NCBI GenBank assembly: GCA_000697475.1
Contig: JNEU01001097.1
Location: forward strand, 62,001-126,000
Origin: Lichtheimia corymbifera B2541
Lineage: Eukaryota > Mucoromycota > Mucoromycetes > Mucorales > Lichtheimiaceae
Length of the DNA: 64,000 nucleotides
Direction of reading: 5' to 3'
Position numbers and translations under genes: made by a program. Numbering within the stretch: position 1 is the first letter of the stretch; each line of letters starts with the position of its first letter. Shown piece after piece: positions 58,690 to 64,000 of this stretch. The notes beneath the pieces were generated by a model. It was not told the origin of the DNA and did not search any database. It was given only the letters and a program-made list of their open reading frames with translations.

Positions 58690-61600
58690 GTGTCACCAGC
58701 CCAGGAACAGGAGTTGAAGGGTCGATCCTATTGGTTGGAGAGTGCATGATGGATATTTACCCATATGAGTTTACAGTAAGACCCGCCTATGATAGCCCGT
58801 TTGGCACTTTTTTCAAGTTGAGCATGATATGGTCGATAAGCCAAAAATGATTACTGCATCCGAAAGAACCTTGTTTGAAAGTGAATGAACCGTGAGGCAT
58901 AAAACTGTTGGTCATATTGTCTCTCATACATGTACCAATCACCACGCTGATATCGATAAGATCACTCGTACTAATAATTAAATATTGCTCAATCAATCAT
59001 GGCATTGTTAATATTCCAGAAATGGTCAGCGCATCGAAAGGCATCTTGTAATGCTAAAAGCCTCTCAGGCTTAACGTCGATGGTCACTCTCTGCTGCCGT
59101 CAACTAGAATATAATCATCCTGGGGCGAACTTTTTGCATAGTGAAGGACTTTTTTTTGGATAAAGGACAACACCAAGCATGCTTCGAAATGGCTGAGTGA
59201 AAAACACGCTGGTGATTGGAGACCGGACCGTAAGGCAATGGCTGTTGTTAGATCATCATTATCATGTAAAGTGTAAAATGACACACACGCACATCCTTTT
59301 GCTGTACGTGAGGATCATCCATTTTATTTATGTATGCCTATTATTGTCTATCATGATGAAGGAAGATGATAGCGATGGGTGTGTGTGAAGGGTAGGTAAT
59401 TGAGTGGCCTCAGTGTAGTAGCAGTGACGGATTTAAAATTGAGGTCGGCAGCTCCACGACTTGAGACAACGCTTCTTTTCCTGTTTATCCCTCCTCTGCC
59501 TTTATGCCATTCACGACATCCCGATCAAGGTAATGTATTATAAAAGAGTACTCTTGTTGGTTGTGAGGTACTAATGTAGTTCTGAACAGGCCTACTCAAC
59601 TGTGTCCAAGCGTTGAGGAATGAGCGTTGTTGCCATGGCGATATCGTTGCTTCCTCTTGTTCGTTGCTATTCCCGCTCTACGCTTGGTGTCAACAGGTAC
59701 ATTCAAAGCCCAATGTTGCAGCCGAACTTTTCCATTGACGTGTTTGCTTGTATAGAGAGCAAGTTTGGTTTCGAGACTTTGGCTCGTTTGGCGTTTTGTT
59801 TCGGCTCAACAACTCTACACCATGGTTTTCGATTTCCAGTAACCAACAACAAAGGGTCTTTATATGTATATGAAAAAGGCAAGTGCAATGGAACAAACAA
59901 TGAAAGAGACGTTTATTATATATGTGTGCTAATAATGAATTGTATAGGCTTCTTTTGGTCAGGCTGTGCAACTGGGGCATCATCATCTCTTTGGGTTCGA
60001 CTCCCAGCCTGCATCAAGTGGCTCTGCACTAGCCAGTTGCTGGAAAAGTTTCTTGTGACGCGTCCAGGGATCTATAGGACTGTGTTGAGCTGACGATGGG
60101 TTCTTTTTGGAAGAGCATGGCCACTGTTTTGAGGTAAAAGGGAATTTGCAACAGCCCGGCCGTGAATGTCGAGACATCAATGTGAACCAACACGCTCTTC
60201 TCGTGATAGGCTCGTTCTTTCCTTTGAGGATTTCTTTTCATGAGGTGGAAAATCGTTGGGGACCATTCTTTCTTTGGAGATGATTTACGCAAGTGATGTC
60301 CTTCCTTGCTATGGAACGAACTGGCCTTGCGTGATTCGTGCAGTGCTTTCTCAAAGACAAGGGATCGCCAGACATTGCTCGTATGTATGATGATGATTTG
60401 GTTTGCGGATGCCTTCTGATTTTCTTTCTTCCTTAGAGAGGATCGCCTAACGGTACACCAAATCGGCATCATTCCAGTATCAGATTGCCTAAGTTCCTGG
60501 CTTTTTATTTATAGAGATGACGGATTACGATGATGACGACATTCACAACAATGGTAACGACCACGAGATCGACAACAATGACGATAATGGCGACGAGATT
60601 CAAAAGGAAGCCTACACGATCCAATCATGTGTGTCTCGGATATTGATGACGAGGAGATTGACGACTGCTGACGAGTACGGATACGGATGATGACGGATGA
60701 CAAAGACGACGAAGGTGGCAAGGTAGCAAGATAGCAAGATAGCTAGATGAAATAAAGCATTACTTATTTATTACGCACTTGGACTTTGCTAGCTTGTGGA
60801 TTCACATAATGTAGCTTCGAAGATGGGGTAATAAAGGCGATTCGGTTATCGGTCATGCAAGAAGTATATGGCTTTTGTGATACAATAAGGAGGAGTGCGA
60901 TGACCCCTTGAGAGAAAAAGAAAAGTGGTCCCTCCCTGGAGTATCAGGACGAGTGACCCCTCTTTATACTGATTGCACATGAAAATGGATATAATATAAG
61001 GTGTTCGCAAGATGAAGGAGCAAAATTGGTGCATGCATGGTCAATGATGGATGAATGCAGACGACATGGGATAGCAAAAAGTGGTGCGCGCATGGTTAAT
61101 GTGGATTGATGAGGGACATGTTTATTTGTTGGTTGACCACCATGGCTATGTTTTTGGTGCACGCGTAGTAATTCCCTTCTAGTAATGGCATTTTGCACGG
61201 GAGCTTTTCATTACCTAATGTCTTGGGTGAACTTGAAGTCTTTAAAAACACGATGTATCTTTGAGAATCTTGTAGTTGAAAGCATACGCATTAACCTCTT
61301 GAGAACAAAGAAGCTCAAATATACATTATATCAAGCGATCTGTAAGCATTGTCCAATAACGATTGAGGATCAAATCATGCTCGGAAGGTTATTTAAAGCT
61401 GGTTGAAGAAGGTGCCTGTAGTAGCGTGAACTTTCTGATGATCAAAGAAACCAACAATATAAGAGTCATTGTTCAGTTGAGCACAATAGAATAATGAACC
61501 GCCATGATCAAAGGCCCACAAAGGAGAAGAAGGCTTTATTAAGCATATGATTGCATATGGGTGTGATGGGTGGGTTAAAGTATACGATCTACTTTACAAC

Positions 61601-61758
61601 GTCATCTTTGATTTGGTAATTCTCACAGGCGCCGTTTATGGAGATTGATAGAATCAGATGACGTTTTGATGTTACGAGAAGTAAACTCTAAAGAGGTCCC
61701 TGAAATATGAGCCCATTATTGGCAGCAGCTGCTGTTATTCTTCCTCTGCGTTTTGAAC
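58690..61758. other. Intergenic region with no convincing gene
   Basis: About 3 kb. Open frames such as 59620-60093 (plus) and 60029-60472 (minus) overlap each other and lack domains or splice support. An Asp/Asn-rich frame at 60517-60690 is built from GAC/GAT repeats. A GGTTCGACTCC string at 59994-60004 resembles a tRNA B box but no A box or cloverleaf fits. The promoter of the trimethyllysine dioxygenase gene lies at the right end. Confidence 0.4.
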
Positions 61759-63036
61759 ATGTTTACTCGTCTTCGTCCGATATTGACACGACCCCAACAC
61801 GCCTGTTTCTCGGTCAGTGCACAGCGTTTTCATAAGCCCAATGCACGCAAGCAACTGCAGGGCAGTGGCAACGTGCCACAGCGAGCTGGCATTGCCAATG
61901 ACAAGCAAATCTACCTCGATTGGAATTCTCGCAAGACATCGGTGTACCATAATTTCTGGCTACGAGACCATTGTCATTGTGACCAGTGCTATCATGCACA
62001 GACACGCCAACGTCTTGTGGATACATTTTCTATTCCTCGCGATATTCAACCTGCTGCTGTGGATAGCACCTCGGATGGGTTGGTGGTGACTTGGCCTGAT
62101 GGACATCGATCTGAATATGCGTGGGATTGGCTGCACACACACTCTTACAGCCCTGTGATGCGTACTGCCGAGCCATTGGAGCAGGCTACACAAAAGCAAC
62201 AATTATGGGATGCTGAGAAACTTGCATCCAAGTTGCCTGTAGTGGAACACGGTGCTGTCATGGAAACGGATGATGGATTACGACAATGGCTCAACAACTT
62301 GGAAGTCTACGGTATTGGTTTTGTGGACGGTGTGCCTACCACATTGGAAGCCACTGAGGCATTGGCAAGACGTATCAGCTTTTTGCGTGAGACACATTAC
62401 TCCAAGGGATTATGGTCTTTCACTGCCGATTTGGCACATGCAGATACAGCTTATACGACATTGGCTTTGGGAGCTCACACGGACAATACGTACTTTACAG
62501 AACCCGCTGGTATGCAAATGTTCCACAAGCTTGAATTCGAGGGCAAGGGTGGTGATTCGCTCTTTGTTGATGGTTTCCACGTTGCTCAGCAACTCAAGAC
62601 CGAAAACCCGGAAGCATATCGTACCTTGGCATCCACACTTGTACCTACACACTCCGCTGGTGATGAAAATGTCCTCATTGTTCCCACCCCACGTGGCTAT
62701 CCTATTCTCAACCATGGCCCTGATGGTCGTCTTTATCAAGTGCGCTATAACAATGATGACCGCTCCACCTTGGATCATCTTAGCTCCACTCAACTTGAAG
62801 CCTTTTATGATGCTCTCTTCCATTGGAACAAGTTACTCAAGAAATCTGAAAACGAGTTTTGGGAACCATTGGCTCCAGGTCGTGTTGTGCTCTTTGATAA
62901 CTGGCGTGTGCTTCATGGACGTAGTGGATTTACAGGCCATCGTCGTATCTGTGGTGCTTACTTCCCTTGGGATGATTACAAGAGTCGAGCAAGAACATTA
63001 CGTCTCACTTCAGAGGACAAGGATAGATTGTTGTAA
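61759..63036 (+). CDS. Trimethyllysine dioxygenase (carnitine biosynthesis)
   Basis: A single exon of 425 residues; the start at 61759 follows an in-frame TTG. The N-terminal 30 residues (MFTRLRPILTRPQHACFSVS...) are basic and Ser-rich, a mitochondrial presequence. A zinc-binding-like N-domain holds WLRDHCHCDQCYH (residues 67-79). The Fe(II) site is His240 and Asp242 (GAHTDNTYF) with His386 in DNWRVLHGRSGFTG, and Arg395/396 in HRR for 2-oxoglutarate binding. HTDNTYFTEPAGMQ rather than the gamma-butyrobetaine form places it with trimethyllysine dioxygenase (EC 1.14.11.8), the first step of carnitine synthesis. The lack of introns stands out next to its neighbours. Confidence 0.93.
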   Translation: MFTRLRPILTRPQHACFSVSAQRFHKPNARKQLQGSGNVPQRAGIANDKQIYLDWNSRKTSVYHNFWLRDHCHCDQCYHAQTRQRLVDTFSIPRDIQPAAVDSTSDGLVVTWPDGHRSEYAWDWLHTHSYSPVMRTAEPLEQATQKQQLWDAEKLASKLPVVEHGAVMETDDGLRQWLNNLEVYGIGFVDGVPTTLEATEALARRISFLRETHYSKGLWSFTADLAHADTAYTTLALGAHTDNTYFTEPAGMQMFHKLEFEGKGGDSLFVDGFHVAQQLKTENPEAYRTLASTLVPTHSAGDENVLIVPTPRGYPILNHGPDGRLYQVRYNNDDRSTLDHLSSTQLEAFYDALFHWNKLLKKSENEFWEPLAPGRVVLFDNWRVLHGRSGFTGHRRICGAYFPWDDYKSRARTLRLTSEDKDRLL

Positions 63037-63100
63037 TGAAAATGATGTATTATTATTGTGTACAAGAAAATAAACTTTGAAATTATGCCTATCCTCCTCC

Positions 63101-64000
63101 TCACTGATATCTTTCCACTTGGGCTGCTGCATGCTTTACATAGGTATCAAGCCATACTTTGTCAAACATAATGGTGGCAAGCTCTTCTGGTTTGATTGTG
63201 TCTAAAAGATAAACCGTGACCTTTGGTGCACGTCTCACCCCCGTTCTCTACATAAAAGCATTGAGTACCATAACATGACGACTCTTTCACACCTTTACCT
63301 TGACGTAGGGATATAAATGATCACCCAACATTTGTCTCCTTTGTAAGATGCTTGCATTCTTCATTTGCGAGAGTTTTTCTTGGATCACGGTGAACTCGCT
63401 TCTGTACTCATCAGGAGGTGAAGGATAGCCGTTGACATCAAAAAGATAATAGGGTGGTTCTGCAACAGGGGTATAACACGTCTCTGGGTCTGGTTCGAAT
63501 TCGAGGTATGTCGATACAGGTGCTGGCTGAACATCTCCCAAAGCATTTTCATATTGCCTGGTATAGTGTTGTTGTTGTTGTTGTTGACCACCTGATACAT
63601 CGCTAGAACCATAGCTACTGCTACATTGATGATACTTCCAAGGTGCTGTAAGGGTCATTACATTGTTGTGGTTCGAAGGATGCTGAATGTGGATGGGGTT
63701 CGTAGCAGCAGCAGCAGTGGTGGTAGTGGTGGTGGTGGTAGTTGCTAACATCATTCTGGTTTGTTCGGCCGGATCATTGGTTTGGCGTAGAATATCCATG
63801 ACGAGTTGTAGCTTTTGTGAAAGAAATTGTGGATTGAAAAGGCACATAGCCTGATCCATTTCGCCCATCGCACTTGACAAATCCACCACTTGGTTCAAAT
63901 CGTAATCAAATGTGGCGTGTCGCGTGGCGGCTTCGGCGAGTCTTTTCCGTTGCAAATCAGTTGTAATAAAGTGCTGCTGTTCCTCGGAATTGTTGTCATG
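63101..64000 (-). CDS. MLLE/PABC-domain protein, 5' end outside the window
   Basis: Exons >64000-63299 and 63247-63101; the frame remains open to the window edge. The end of the protein reads ASILQRRQMLGDHLYPYVK, then (after the intron) RTGVRRAPKVTVYLLDTIKP and EELATIMFDKVWLDTYVKHA. This is the pattern of an MLLE (PABC) domain: QRRQMLGDHLYP for helix 1-2, then the hydrophobic L-D-x-I-x-E-L segment. MLLE domains bind PAM2 peptides in translation and mRNA-turnover factors. Upstream are Thr/Gln/Pro-rich stretches, poly-T (ATTTTTTTTT) and poly-Q tracts, no RRM visible in this part. Whether it is a poly(A)-binding protein cannot be decided from the visible half. Confidence 0.6.

Noticed and set aside
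59994..60004. tRNA B-box-like string GGTTCGACTCC
   Set aside because: No upstream A box at the usual distance and no acceptor or anticodon stem could be drawn.
59620..60472. Open frames of about 150 codons on each strand
   Set aside because: They overlap, lack domains and splice support, and are not compositionally protein-like.
60517..60690. Asp/Asn-rich frame (57 codons) starting MTDYDDDD
   Set aside because: Generated by GAC/GAT/AAC simple-sequence DNA; no homology-like region. Kept as a curiosity only.
62252..63073. A 273-codon frame in another frame of the trimethyllysine dioxygenase gene
   Set aside because: Shadow of the real gene, which has full catalytic motifs.
1..64000. CRISPR arrays, rRNA operons, bacterial operons, prophage
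   Set aside because: None seen; intron structure and gene content are those of a fungal nuclear chromosome.

Overview
This window is nuclear DNA of a filamentous fungus. Many genes with short (about 50-70 nt) spliceosomal introns, bacterial-free gene content, an L-lactate dehydrogenase, cell-wall Rho1, G-beta, PEX3, HAM1-like and arrestin-like genes, and little codon drift between neighbours suggest Mucoromycota, most likely Mucorales. This is inference from gene content; the genus cannot be read from the sequence. All coding models below were built by hand from reading frames, splice consensus and intron phase. Every model closes in frame.

Layout. 0-3.9 kb: a DUF262 protein (5' end outside the window), a histidine phosphatase, a cyclin and a possible small membrane protein. 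4-13.8 kb: a gene-poor block with two decayed genes (4.0-5.0 kb minus, 5.5-6.55 kb plus), then a repeat cluster (6.4-13.0 kb) made of three block types called A, B and C here, centred on a large near-perfect palindrome (8.8-10.6 kb). 13.9-54.6 kb: a dense euchromatic run: L-LDH, reeler-like membrane protein, triple-KH RNA-binding protein, arrestin-like protein, four-helix membrane protein, RING-H2 ubiquitin ligase, an Aph-1-like gamma-secretase subunit, cytochrome c1, Rho1, PEX3, ribosomal protein uL2, an orphan, proteasome beta2, HAM1-like protein, TRAPPC13, an ACBD5/Atg37-like protein, UTP21, G-beta, two secreted orphans and an SR splicing factor. 55.1-58.7 kb: a gene remnant beside a second A/B/C composite repeat. 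58.7-61.7 kb: no convincing gene. 61.8-64 kb: trimethyllysine dioxygenase and an MLLE-domain protein that runs off the window.

The genes are ordinary fungal loci with their own promoters, often divergent or tail-to-tail, not an operon. Themes: peroxisomes (PEX3 and a tail-anchored acyl-CoA-binding protein), membrane traffic (TRAPPC13, arrestin, Rho1), ribosome production (uL2, UTP21), mitochondria (cytochrome c1, trimethyllysine dioxygenase for carnitine).

Most unusual signals: (1) about 7 of roughly 100 modelled introns start with GC instead of GT; (2) an SR factor whose zinc knuckle is assembled from 7-, 12- and 18-nt exons; (3) a secreted, Lys-Arg-rich precursor whose seven introns are all phase 1, so any internal exon can be skipped in frame; (4) retention of the last intron of the ACBD5-like gene would remove its membrane anchor; (5) an Aph-1 homologue in a fungus; (6) the palindrome and composite foldback elements, which carry an unknown 173-residue reading frame.
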